Assembly: GCF_900102895.1 (NCBI RefSeq)
Contig: NZ_FNGD01000006.1
Coordinates: forward strand, 230,645 to 294,644
Direction of reading: 5' to 3'
DNA from: Arthrobacter sp. ov407
GTDB taxonomy: Bacteria > Actinomycetota > Actinomycetes > Actinomycetales > Micrococcaceae
Length of the DNA stretch: 64,000 bases
A program made the translations under genes and the position numbers. Numbering within the stretch: the first letter of the stretch is position 1; each line of letters opens with the position of its first letter. A model generated the notes under the pieces. It was not told the DNA's origin. It saw nothing but the letters and a program-made list of their open reading frames with translations, and did no database searches. Below, one piece after another: positions 18,323-26,002 of the stretch.

Positions 18323-19102
18323 ATGGGCAACGAAGCTTCATGGCAGGAAGCCACCACCATCGGCCGATTCGCCGGCAAGACCGTCATCGTCACCGGCGCA
18401 GCCTCGGGCATCGGCCAGGCCACCGCCCTGCGCATCGCCAAAGAAGGCGGCCGCGTCATCGCCGCCGACATCAGCAAGGAACGCCTGGACGATCTCGTGG
18501 CCGAGAACGCCGGGCTGGACCTGGTCCCCGTGGCCGGCGATATCTCCACCGAGGAGACCGTGGCCGCCGTCGTCGCTGCGGCCGGCGGACGCGTCGATGC
18601 CCTGGCGAACGTCGCCGGCATCATGGACAACTTCGCCCCGATCCACGAGGTGGACGACGAGCTCTGGGACCGCGTGTTCCGGATCAACGTCACCGCCCTC
18701 ATGCGCCTCACCCGCGCCGTGGTGCCGCTGATGCTGGACGCCGGAGCCGGCTCCGTGGTCAACGTCGCCTCCGAGGCCGGCCTGCGCGGGTCCGCCGCCG
18801 GGGCCGCCTACACCGCGTCCAAGCACGCCGTCGTCGGCCTGACCAAGAACTCGGCCGTGATGTACGGGCCCAAGGGCCTGCGCTTCAACGCCGTGGCCCC
18901 CGGCCCCACCATCACCAACATCGTGGCCAACTGGGGATCCCAGCTCGCGGCCGAACGCCTCGGCCCGCTGATGCAGGCCACCGTCCCCACGCCCGCCACC
19001 GCGGCGCAGCTCGCCGCGTCCATCAGCTTCCTGCTCAGCGACGACGGCACCAACGTCAACGGCGCCATCCTCGCCTCCGACGGCGGCTGGTCCGCGCTGT
19101 AG
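18323..19102 (+). CDS. Short-chain dehydrogenase/reductase (SDR), parental copy of the repeated 3' module
   Basis: 259 residues from the ATG at 18323, which has GGAAGG 5 nt upstream. Classical SDR motifs are present: TGAASGIG cofactor loop, NVAG, catalytic Ser in NVASEAG, YTASK (Tyr and Lys), and a C-terminus ending ILASDGGWSAL. It oxidises or reduces an alcohol/ketone with NAD(P); substrate unknown. It is regulated by the divergent TetR protein. Its last codons and downstream hairpin recur at 20.0, 21.8, 54.3 and 55.8 kb, and this is the only full-length copy in the window. Confidence 0.88.
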   Translation: MGNEASWQEATTIGRFAGKTVIVTGAASGIGQATALRIAKEGGRVIAADISKERLDDLVAENAGLDLVPVAGDISTEETVAAVVAAAGGRVDALANVAGIMDNFAPIHEVDDELWDRVFRINVTALMRLTRAVVPLMLDAGAGSVVNVASEAGLRGSAAGAAYTASKHAVVGLTKNSAVMYGPKGLRFNAVAPGPTITNIVANWGSQLAAERLGPLMQATVPTPATAAQLAASISFLLSDDGTNVNGAILASDGGWSAL

Positions 19103-19123
19103 CGGAGCGGCATCAAACACATA

Positions 19124-19155
19124 CGGACGACGGCGGGGAGCCCCGCCGTCCTCCG
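19124..19155 (+). terminator. Hairpin terminator, module copy 1
   Basis: Near-perfect stem CGGACGACGGCGGGG with CCCCGCCGTCCTCCG (one mismatch) and a 2-base loop, 22 bp after the SDR stop. There is no U-run, as is common for actinobacterial hairpins. It is the first of five related hairpins in the window. Confidence 0.7.
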
Positions 19156-19381
19156 CTGGTGTGGAGCGCGAAAGTTGCGTCTTACTTAGTCATCCACGCC
19201 AATAGTTCCTGACCGTAAACTCGGGACTGAGCGATGGCGGTCAGAGATAGCCGGCCATGATCGTGTCGCTTTCCCAACTGTCGGGATTCGCAGTCCGTTC
19301 CCGGATGATTCGGAGTTTCTCGCTGTAACGGAGACGGGAATGGAAGATCCTGCGAAACACGAACAGAGGCGACAATAAGGC

Positions 19382-19894
19382 ATGCAGACTCGTTCTGACA
19401 GCTCACCGCAGCCTAAGAGGCGATGGCTTCCGATGTGGCTGAAAATAGTCCTCATCGTGCTCGCAGTCATCTTTGGCATCCCTGCAATCCTTCAGGTGAC
19501 CCACGATATTGCGACGGCACCGATGGTTGCGATCGCAGACCGGATGCACCCTGATCCGGGATGGAACGCGGAGGGGGAGAACATTACGGGCGGACCGTTC
19601 TGCATCCGCTACGACGTGGACTGTGACAGCATGTGGCGCAGCTACCGGACGGAACAGAAAGTAGCACCCGCTGACGTGCAGCGCATCAGTGACGAAGCTT
19701 TGAACGGTGCGAAAGTGAAGGGCGACTGCGAGACTTCTCCGCTGCCGTCAAACGTCACGGGCATGTATGAAGCGTGTTCTGTCTCTGCTGTCGTTGACGG
19801 CTATGACGTGGAGGTTCGAGTCCTGAAACTCAGCGAGGACAGCCAGGACAGGATCATACAGTTCAGCCTCAGCAGCGTTAAAAACAGGCGGTAA
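19382..19894 (+). CDS. Hypothetical single-span membrane protein
   Basis: 170 residues: a short basic N-terminus (SSPQPKRRW), one membrane helix at about residues 20-40 (LKIVLIVLAVIFGIPAIL), and an exported domain with four Cys (GGPFCIRYDVDCDSMW, GDCETS, YEACSV) that could form two disulfides. I do not recognise a family. Base composition is lower in G+C than that of the SDR. It lies between module copies 1 and 2, so it looks like cargo inserted beside the SDR 3' end. The start is the ATG after AAGGC; upstream context is weak. Confidence 0.6.
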   Translation: MQTRSDSSPQPKRRWLPMWLKIVLIVLAVIFGIPAILQVTHDIATAPMVAIADRMHPDPGWNAEGENITGGPFCIRYDVDCDSMWRSYRTEQKVAPADVQRISDEALNGAKVKGDCETSPLPSNVTGMYEACSVSAVVDGYDVEVRVLKLSEDSQDRIIQFSLSSVKNRR

Positions 19895-19916
19895 CGCGAG
19901 CGGGGCAACTTCTCGT

Positions 19917-20081
19917 TGGGCCAACGTCACCGCCCTGATGCGCCTCACCCGCGCCGTGGTGCCGCTGATGCTGGACGCCGGCACCGGCTCCGTGGTCAAC
20001 GTCGCCTTCCTGCTCAGCGACGACGGCACCAACGTCAACGGCGCCATCCTCGCCTCCGACGGCGGCTGGTCCGCGCTGTAG
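19917..20081 (+). pseudogene. SDR fragment with in-frame internal deletion, module copy 2
   Basis: About 87 nt match the middle of the full SDR gene (from the FRINVTALMRL region). They are joined directly to its last 75 nt (FLLSDDGTNV... to the stop). Roughly 250 nt of the gene are missing at the junction and the reading frame is kept. No start codon or cofactor-binding half is present, so it cannot be an active enzyme. The identity to the parent gene is very high, so the copy is recent or homogenised. Confidence 0.8.
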
Positions 20082-20099
20082 GGAACCGGCACCCAACGC

Positions 20100-20137
20100 A
20101 AGCGGACGACGGCGGGACCGCCCGCCGTCGTCCGCTT
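20100..20137 (+). terminator. Hairpin terminator, module copy 2
   Basis: Perfect 17-bp stem (AAGCGGACGACGGCGGG against its complement) with a 4-base loop, 18 bp after the stop of the SDR fragment, at the same relative position as in the parent gene. Confidence 0.75.
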
Positions 20138-20264
20138 GTGTCGCCCGTTCCCCTGTTTCAGGAGGGCAGCGCAACACCCGGTCAAGTCCACCCTCCGGCC
20201 CTACCGGGATGATGCTGGACGGCCTATCGTGGTCCCTGCCACAGCCCGAGGGAAAGGAACGACG

Positions 20265-20570
20265 ATGTTCACCCTGCAGATTAGCTATCCGGTCCGGGAC
20301 TACGAGGCTTTCAAGAAAGTGTTCGACACGGATCCCGCAGGCCGTGCCGCCTCGGGCGCCCGGTCTGTCCGCTTGTTCCGGGATACCGAGGACCAGAACA
20401 GCGTGGCCGTGCTCCTTGACTTCGACACCAGGGACGCGGCGACCGGCTTTCTGGAAAAGTTGCGCAGCCAGGTGTGGGACAAGCCCGAGGTGATAGGGCA
20501 GCTGATGACGGCAGCGCCGACAGCCAGGATTCTGGAAGAAGTGGCCCGCGAAGGCCAGGGCGCGGGCTGA
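20265..20570 (+). CDS. Small alpha/beta-barrel-like protein of unknown function
   Basis: 101 residues from the ATG at 20265 with GGAAAGGA upstream. The opening MFTLQISYPVRDYEAFKKVFD and the later VLLDFDTRDAATGFLEKL look like the dimeric alpha-beta barrel (antibiotic-monooxygenase-like/cyclase-like) small proteins common in Actinobacteria. No catalytic residues can be named. It sits just after module copy 2. Confidence 0.65.
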   Translation: MFTLQISYPVRDYEAFKKVFDTDPAGRAASGARSVRLFRDTEDQNSVAVLLDFDTRDAATGFLEKLRSQVWDKPEVIGQLMTAAPTARILEEVAREGQGAG

Positions 20571-20648
20571 CTGCTGAGAATCCGGGGGTCCTCGTCCGAT
20601 GAGTCAGCCGCCACAACACAGTCGCCCCGGCCCACCATCACTGCCCCA

Positions 20649-21479
20649 TCACGGCGCGGGTTGCTCGGCCGATCCCGAATCCGAGGACACCGCAGGCGCC
20701 GTGGGCTGTTCGGTTGCGGGGGCAGGCTCCGGGCTCTGAACTGTTTCGGGGGCGACGTCCGCCGGCGGGGTGTCGCTTGATTCGCCGGCTCCCGGCTTTG
20801 CGGTTCCGGCCGAGCCGGTGACTCCGCCACTGGGGCTGCCGTCCGTAGTCAGGCCACCTTCTTTGTTGGCGCCTTCCTCGACTTTCCCAGGCACTTCCGC
20901 CACGTCCTTAGTCGATGCGTCCGTCCCGTCCGGGACAGCCGGATTGCCGCCCAATGCTTTGCCCAGCGTCGTCGTGGGCCCGGTCGCACCGCCCTCGATG
21001 CTCGACGTCGACGAGACGAGGCTGGAGATGGGCCGATTGGTTCCGAATTCGACTGCAGTGACGCCGACCATCGCGATGGCGAATGCGGCAGCACTGACCG
21101 CCCCGACCTTGATCCAGGTCTTGGGGGTGAACTGCCTCTTCAGCCGTTTGGCTCGAGGTCCGTCGCTCTCGGCCGGAGCGCTGGCGGCCAGCACGTCGCC
21201 GTCGTCAGCGGGCAGTCCGCCCCCGCGTCGCTTTGGGATTTTCGTCAATGCCACGGTGGCTGCCGAGCTGAGTGTTCGGGCATACAGAGCGGCACCCACT
21301 GTGGCAACGATAGAGCCGAGTGCGGCGCCGATAAGCGTCCCGGCGACGCCTAGAAAGGACCCCACCAAGGCAGAGGTCACCGCGGCCAACGCCGAGCCAA
21401 TAGTCTGGGTGCCACTCAGCCCGAGGAGCTGTTTCGGCTTGTCTTCTTTAGTGGAGTCTGCAGGCATATTCAAACACAT
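20649..21479 (-). CDS. Hypothetical membrane protein with Pro/Ala/Thr-rich exported tail
   Basis: 276 residues. A glycine-rich hydrophobic N-terminal segment (about 27-70, SFLGVAGTLIGAALGSIVATVG) suggests paired small-residue helices. A short basic stretch (RAKRLKRQF) and a second helix near 122-142 follow, then more than 120 residues rich in Pro, Ala, Gly, Thr and Ser that look disordered and external. I do not recognise a family. Convergent with the small barrel-like gene and located between module copies 2 and 3. Confidence 0.6.
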   Translation of the reverse strand: MCLNMPADSTKEDKPKQLLGLSGTQTIGSALAAVTSALVGSFLGVAGTLIGAALGSIVATVGAALYARTLSSAATVALTKIPKRRGGGLPADDGDVLAASAPAESDGPRAKRLKRQFTPKTWIKVGAVSAAAFAIAMVGVTAVEFGTNRPISSLVSSTSSIEGGATGPTTTLGKALGGNPAVPDGTDASTKDVAEVPGKVEEGANKEGGLTTDGSPSGGVTGSAGTAKPGAGESSDTPPADVAPETVQSPEPAPATEQPTAPAVSSDSGSAEQPAP

Positions 21480-21707
21480 TTCGGTCAGGCAATATTACGA
21501 ATAGATAACATTACCTGCCTATGGGCGGTTCCCGCCTGCGACCGTGTTTATTTGAGACGCATGTCACAGACAAGAGGAGCGTCATGGTTCGTGCCACCGC
21601 GGCCTCCGGCGGAGGTCGAGAAGTATCGATGATCTAGGGACGTCGGGACCGAGGTGCTGTCGCATGGCGGACGCCTGGTCCGGGTTGCAACGGGAGCGAA
21701 AGGCCTC

Positions 21708-21936
21708 CCTGCGCTTCAACGCCGTGGCCCCCGGCCGCCCCACCATCACCAACATCGTGGCCAACTGGGGATCCCAGCTCGCGGCCGAACGCCTCGGCCC
21801 GCTGATGCAGGCCGCCGTCCCCACGCCCGCCACCGCGGCGCAGCTCGCCGCGTCCATCACGTTCCTGCTCAGCGACGACGGCACCAATATCAACGGCGCC
21901 ATCCTCGCCTCCGACGGCGGCTGGTCGGCCCTGTAG
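21708..21936 (+). pseudogene. SDR 3' fragment, module copy 3
   Basis: Matches the last 75 codons or so of the full SDR gene (from LRFNAVAPG to the stop), with one extra codon (R) after APG and a handful of substitutions. It can be read as a 90-codon frame from an ATG at 21664 with an unrelated N-terminus, but the cofactor and catalytic parts are absent. It is treated as a remnant. Confidence 0.75.
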
Positions 21937-21954
21937 GGGAGCGGCACCCAATGC

Positions 21955-21993
21955 AAGCGGACGACGGCGGGGAGGACCCGCCGTCGTCCGCTT
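21955..21993 (+). terminator. Hairpin terminator, module copy 3
   Basis: Perfect 17-bp stem as in copy 2 with a 5-base loop, followed by two further T residues, 18 bp after the stop of the SDR fragment. Confidence 0.75.
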
Positions 21994-22048
21994 TTCCTGC
22001 CCCGGTGGGTCAGGGTATTTCCGGCATGCCCTTCAGCCCTGTAGCGCC

Positions 22049-22072
22049 CTCCGGCGGCGTGTGCCGCCGGAG
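22049..22072. terminator. Short GC hairpin between SDR remnant and restriction-gene remnant
   Basis: Perfect 10-bp stem CTCCGGCGGC with GCCGCCGGAG around a GTGT loop. It may be a bidirectional terminator; no T-run. The surrounding sequence is related to the spacer at 54390-54440. Confidence 0.45.
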
Positions 22073-22105
22073 CGTGCAGGCGCGCTCATTAAGGAGTCGC
22101 CGGAC

Positions 22106-22231
22106 TCACAGGTAGCTCTTTACGCTCGCGCGGAGTGCTTCCGTGTGCTCGTAGATCTCTTCCAGGAGCTTGTGGGCACGCGCGTCTCTTCCTTGTTGTC
22201 GTCGAAGATGCCCATGTACTTCTGGGTGCGG
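22106..22231 (-). pseudogene. 3' remnant of a restriction-like gene
   Basis: About 125 nt closely match the 3' end of the intact gene at 54541-55632 (KYIGIFDDNKEETRVP...). One base is missing relative to the intact copy right after the ETRVP codons, so the final codons are out of frame. No 5' part is present. As at 54 kb, it lies just downstream of an SDR-module hairpin and in opposite orientation. Confidence 0.8.
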
Positions 22232-22233
22232 CG

Positions 22234-22350
22234 GTCCTGGGTGACTCCAACCTGGACCGCATCGGCGACCCGCTCTACGAGGCCTTTGTCCCCACCGGCC
22301 TCTGGCCGCCGCCCGAGCTGAACACGTCCCCACTACCCGCTCTGGGCTGA
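22234..22350 (+). pseudogene. C-terminal remnant, possibly endonuclease/exonuclease/phosphatase family
   Basis: A coding-like frame reading VLGDSNLDRIGDPLYEAF then VPTGLWPPPELN to a TGA at 22350. The string LGDxN followed by GDPLY resembles the C-terminal part of the EEP (DNase I-like) superfamily. There is no start or upstream domain: it begins exactly where the restriction-gene remnant ends, so it is a fusion scar of two broken genes. Family assignment is tentative. Confidence 0.4.
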
Positions 22351-22414
22351 ATTCCGATTGGTCGGGAGCTAGGCTGAAGCTCAATCAGCAGGCGGCCGCT
22401 CTTCCCTGGGTTTG

Positions 22415-23200
22415 TCAGCGGGCGATGATGACTTTGACGCCGCTGGATTCGAAGGCGGCCTGGTCGGCGGGGGTGATGCCGGCATCGGTGATGAGGTTGC
22501 GGAAGTCGAATCCGCTCATGGTGGCGAAGGTTCTCTGGCCGATTTTGGACGAGTCCGCGACCATGTATGCCTCGGACGCGCGCCGGGCCATAAGTGAGTT
22601 GACGGTGGCTTCGCCTTCGTCGTTCACCGTCGGCCCTAGTACAGGGTCCACGCCGTTGACGCCGATGAAGGCGAGGTCCAGGGCCACCTTCTGCAGGGTC
22701 GCATCCGCGAAGGGTCCCACCAGTTCGTAAGAGCGGGCGTTCACGATTCCGCCGGTCACCATGATTTTGATGTTGGGACGCACAGCGAGCTGGGCGGCGA
22801 TGTTGATCGCGTTGGTCACCACAGTCAGGGCCGGCCGGTTCGATGGCACGTTCAGGTCCGCTCTCGTCGAGAGGACCTGTGCGATAGCGGTGCTGGTTGT
22901 GCCGCCGGTGAGGCCGACGACGGCGCCGCGGGGAATGAGGCTGCTGGCTGCTTGGGCAATGAGCTGTTTCTGCTGAGAATGGTCATCGCGGTTGTAGCGG
23001 CCGGGTAGATCGTAGGCCACGGAGCCCTTGACCGCCCCGCCTCGTGTGCGGGACAGCAGCCTTTGGGATGCCAGGCTGTCCAGATCACGCCGGGCCGTGG
23101 CAGGTGACACGGCTAGCTTTTCAATGATTTCGTCCACTTCGACCTGTCCGCTTTCGGCCAGCAGGTTCAGGATGGCGTTCAGGCGTTCGGTGCGGTTCAT
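22415..23200 (-). CDS. DeoR/GlpR-family repressor of the amino-sugar locus
   Basis: 261 residues. The N-terminal DeoR helix-turn-helix (NRTERLNAILNLLAESGQV then VSPATARRDLDSLAS) precedes a sugar-phosphate-sensing domain with GLTGGTTS and a C-terminal SKIGQRTFA. It is the last gene of the leftward operon, its ATG overlapping the aldolase stop (ATGA). DeoR proteins of this sort bind a phosphorylated pathway intermediate. The repeated 27-bp sites at 27027 and 27237 in the divergent promoter region are its likely targets. Confidence 0.88.
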   Translation of the reverse strand: MNRTERLNAILNLLAESGQVEVDEIIEKLAVSPATARRDLDSLASQRLLSRTRGGAVKGSVAYDLPGRYNRDDHSQQKQLIAQAASSLIPRGAVVGLTGGTTSTAIAQVLSTRADLNVPSNRPALTVVTNAINIAAQLAVRPNIKIMVTGGIVNARSYELVGPFADATLQKVALDLAFIGVNGVDPVLGPTVNDEGEATVNSLMARRASEAYMVADSSKIGQRTFATMSGFDFRNLITDAGITPADQAAFESSGVKVIIAR

Positions 23201-24045
23201 GAGTCTTTCTCCAGAGTGGTGAAGAGGGTCAGCAGTCTGGCGGCCTCGGGCACGAGCGCGTCATGGCCTGCCCGGAAGTACCTGCGTGAGTCGACCAGGG
23301 CCGGATCGGTGTCGAGGCAGCGGCGCACGGCGCGGGTGAAGAATCCGTTCAGGTGGGTGGAGACGTTGATCTTGGTCATTCCGGCGGCGATCGCGGCTGC
23401 GATGTCATTGTCGGCGACACCCGAGGACCCGTGCAGCACCAGCGGGACATCCAGCCTCCGGTGCAGGCGGTCGATCAGTTGCAGGTCGAGCATGGCGCTG
23501 CGTTGGGTCATCGCATGGGAGGATCCGACGGCGACGGCGAGTGCGTCTACTCCGGTTGCGGCCACGAAGTCGGCGGCTTCCGTCGGGTCGGTGCGCACGC
23601 CGGGGGCGTGGGCACCGTCCTTGCCGCCGACCTTGCCCAGTTCCGCTTCCACGTATACGCCCATGGCATGAGCATATTCGGTGACGCGCGCCGTTGCCGC
23701 GACGTTGGCCTCGTAATCGAGGTGGGCCCCGTCATACATGACGGATCCGAAGCCCAGATCCACGGCCTGCATTGCCAGTTGCTCATCTTCGGCGTGGTCG
23801 AGGTGAAGGGCGACGGGCACGCTCGCCCTTCGTGCCAGCGCCAGCGATGCGAGAGCCAGCGGCTCGAGTCCGCCATGATATTTTGCACAGTTTTCGGAGA
23901 TCTGCAGTATCAGTGGCAGACCGGCCCTCTCTGCGCCTGCGATCAGGCCTTCAACTGTCTCCAGGTGTATGACGTTGAAGGCTCCCTGTCCGATGCCGCG
24001 GGCAACAGCGTTGCCCATGAGTTCCGCAGTGGGTGTCAGAGTCAT
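23197..24045 (-). CDS. Class II tagatose/fructose-bisphosphate aldolase (GatY/AgaY-like)
   Basis: 282 residues from the ATG at 24045. Zinc-ligand regions of class II aldolases are visible: LHLDHAED near residue 82, the metal/substrate His region in VLHGSSGV, and NVSTHL for phosphate binding. It cleaves a ketose-1,6-bisphosphate to dihydroxyacetone phosphate and glyceraldehyde-3-phosphate. Placement beside a PfkB kinase and amino-sugar enzymes makes tagatose-1,6-bisphosphate the probable substrate. Both ends overlap neighbours by ATGA, showing a single operon. Confidence 0.85.
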   Translation of the reverse strand: MTLTPTAELMGNAVARGIGQGAFNVIHLETVEGLIAGAERAGLPLILQISENCAKYHGGLEPLALASLALARRASVPVALHLDHAEDEQLAMQAVDLGFGSVMYDGAHLDYEANVAATARVTEYAHAMGVYVEAELGKVGGKDGAHAPGVRTDPTEAADFVAATGVDALAVAVGSSHAMTQRSAMLDLQLIDRLHRRLDVPLVLHGSSGVADNDIAAAIAAGMTKINVSTHLNGFFTRAVRRCLDTDPALVDSRRYFRAGHDALVPEAARLLTLFTTLEKDS

Positions 24046-25040
24046 GACCGGTGCCCCTCCCTTGTGACGATGAGTTGCCGTGCCAGTTCGGTATGGCGCG
24101 GTGAAATTTCGCCGGCGGCCGTCATGAGCACGGCGGCTGCCGACCAGGCGGTGGCCGCACGAAGGATGGCCTCGGGGTGGCTCTCGCCCGCGGCAAGGGC
24201 CACCGCGGCGGCGGCGACGGCCGCATCGCCGGCACCTGTGGCGTTGCCGGTCAGAGGCTGAGGCAGCCGGGCTCTCCAATGAATGTCCGGGGCTTCGGCC
24301 GTGAAGGCATACATGCCCTCGGCGCCAGCGCTCACGAGAACCGTCCGGGCGCCCAGGTCCAGGAGTTGGCGCGCCGCCCGGTGCAGGTCGCTCTCCCCTG
24401 TGGCTTCCATCAGTTCCTGGTGGTTGGGCTTTAGGAGGTCTGCTCCCGCGCGTGCGGCGTCCAGGATTCCCCTGCCGGAGGTGTCAATGACCGCGGGAGT
24501 TCCGTGCCTGTGGGCGAGCCTGACCAGTTCCGGATAGAAGTCTTCGGGGGCGTGCGCGGGGAGACTTCCCGACCCGACCAGTACCGCGCAGCGCGGTGCA
24601 GTGCGGTCCGGGCTCCCGTCGTCGGTCTCGGCGAGGGTCTCGGCGACGGCGGCGGCCAGCGACTGCCACTCGGAAGCCAGCAGGGGGTGTCCGTGTTCGT
24701 TGAATATGCTGGTCATGTCCTGGGCGGTGTCCACGAACGCGATACTTCGACGGGTGTTTGCGGTGACCGGGATGAGCCTGTGGGGCACTCCGCTGGCCTC
24801 GAGCTCCGTGCGGAAGACCGTTGCCGAAGCTCCGCCCGCCGGCGCCACGGCCAGGACGCGGTGGCCCATCTGGTGCGCAACGCGTGCGACATTCAGTCCT
24901 TTGCCTCCGGCCCGTTCCAGGGGTGGGGAGACGCGGTGGGTCTGGCCAAGGCGGAGGCCGTTGACGTGGTAGGTCACGTCCACGGCGGGGTTGGGTGTGA
25001 CGGTGACGATGAGCGCTTGGTGTGCTGACGGGGAGTTCAT
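24042..25040 (-). CDS. PfkB-family hexose-phosphate kinase (tagatose-6-phosphate kinase/1-PFK type)
   Basis: 332 residues. It begins LIVTVTPNPAVDVTYHV, the N-terminal motif of LacC/FruK kinases; GGKGLNVARV is PfkB signature 1, and the anion hole with catalytic Asp is NATGAGDA near residue 262. It phosphorylates C1 of tagatose-6-phosphate or a related ketose phosphate, feeding the aldolase encoded immediately downstream with an ATGA overlap. FruK-type specificity cannot be excluded, but there is no fructose PTS here. Confidence 0.85.
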   Translation of the reverse strand: MNSPSAHQALIVTVTPNPAVDVTYHVNGLRLGQTHRVSPPLERAGGKGLNVARVAHQMGHRVLAVAPAGGASATVFRTELEASGVPHRLIPVTANTRRSIAFVDTAQDMTSIFNEHGHPLLASEWQSLAAAVAETLAETDDGSPDRTAPRCAVLVGSGSLPAHAPEDFYPELVRLAHRHGTPAVIDTSGRGILDAARAGADLLKPNHQELMEATGESDLHRAARQLLDLGARTVLVSAGAEGMYAFTAEAPDIHWRARLPQPLTGNATGAGDAAVAAAAVALAAGESHPEAILRAATAWSAAAVLMTAAGEISPRHTELARQLIVTREGHRS

Positions 25041-25999
25041 GAGGCCTCGCTGTCCGATCTGATGGTGTCCAGGAGGTCACGGGCTTTGAGCGCGGAGCCG
25101 ATCAGTCCGGCGTTTTGGCCCAGCTCGGCGGGAACGATCAGGGGGCGCCGGTGTATGGTCAGGAGATCGTCCACGCGGGTCCGCAGGGGAACCAGCAGCG
25201 AGTCGCCGGCCTGGGACAGACCGCCCCCGATGACGATCGTCTGGGACCCCAGGATCGAAATGCAGTGGGCGATGCTGAGTGCAAGCGCGTCGATGGCCTC
25301 ATCCCAGGCCCGGATAGCGTCTTGGTCTCCGTCTGAGGCGAGGGCCAGGACCTGTTGCGCGCCGTCCACGCTGCGGCCGGTGGCGGCGGCGTAGCGGACG
25401 GCTATGGCTCCGGCCGAGCCGACGGCTTCGAGGATGGTCGTTGATCCGGGATGATCGGGGTCCGGTACTGGGGCGTGACCCAGCTCGCCGGCGTATCCGC
25501 CGCCGGTCAGGCGCCTGCCGTCGCTGAATACCGCCCCTGCGATGCCGGTTCCGATGACGATGACGACCGCGTCGGCCGTACCTTTGGCAGCCCCGTACCG
25601 GAACTCGGCTTCCCCCGCAGCCGCGACGTCATGCCCAAAGGCAACAGGGAGTCCGAGTTCGGCCCGTGCGCGCGCGGCAAAGGGGAAGTCCTTCCATCCC
25701 AGGTTCGCTGAGAGGATGCCTGTGCCCGTGGCTTCATCGACGAGGCCGGGGACGATGAGCCCGGCAGCGCTACAGGGATAGTCCGTGTACCGGTCCCGGA
25801 AGTCCGCCGCGAGTTCTGCCATCTGGAGAATCACCGCTTCTCCCGTGCCTTCAGGGTGACGGGGGGTGGCCAGCCGCTGCAGGCCGATGATCCGCCCGGA
25901 GGGCAGGACAATGCCTGCCTTCATGTCCGTTCCGCCGACGTCGAACGCCAGCACCGCCGGCACGGTGTCGGTGCCGAAGCGTCCGCCGTCATCATTCAT
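25037..25999 (-). CDS. ROK-family sugar kinase (probable amino-sugar kinase)
   Basis: 320 residues with the ROK phosphate motif LAFDVGGTDMKAGIV near the N-terminus, catalytic GHDVAAAG (Asp base), and IGTGIAGAV. The zinc-binding cluster of most ROK kinases (CxCGxxGCxE) is missing: the segment after GELGH reads APVPDPDHPGSTTILEAVGS. It therefore belongs to a Cys-less ROK branch. In this operon it is the best candidate to phosphorylate the incoming amino sugar at C6. Overlaps the PfkB kinase gene by ATGA. Confidence 0.82.
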   Translation of the reverse strand: MNDDGGRFGTDTVPAVLAFDVGGTDMKAGIVLPSGRIIGLQRLATPRHPEGTGEAVILQMAELAADFRDRYTDYPCSAAGLIVPGLVDEATGTGILSANLGWKDFPFAARARAELGLPVAFGHDVAAAGEAEFRYGAAKGTADAVVIVIGTGIAGAVFSDGRRLTGGGYAGELGHAPVPDPDHPGSTTILEAVGSAGAIAVRYAAATGRSVDGAQQVLALASDGDQDAIRAWDEAIDALALSIAHCISILGSQTIVIGGGLSQAGDSLLVPLRTRVDDLLTIHRRPLIVPAELGQNAGLIGSALKARDLLDTIRSDSEAS

Positions 26000-26002
26000 T
26001 GC

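Noticed and set aside
12641..22350. Prophage or integrative element
   Set aside because: No integrase, terminase, capsid, relaxase, transposase or tRNA target found; only defence genes and module fragments.
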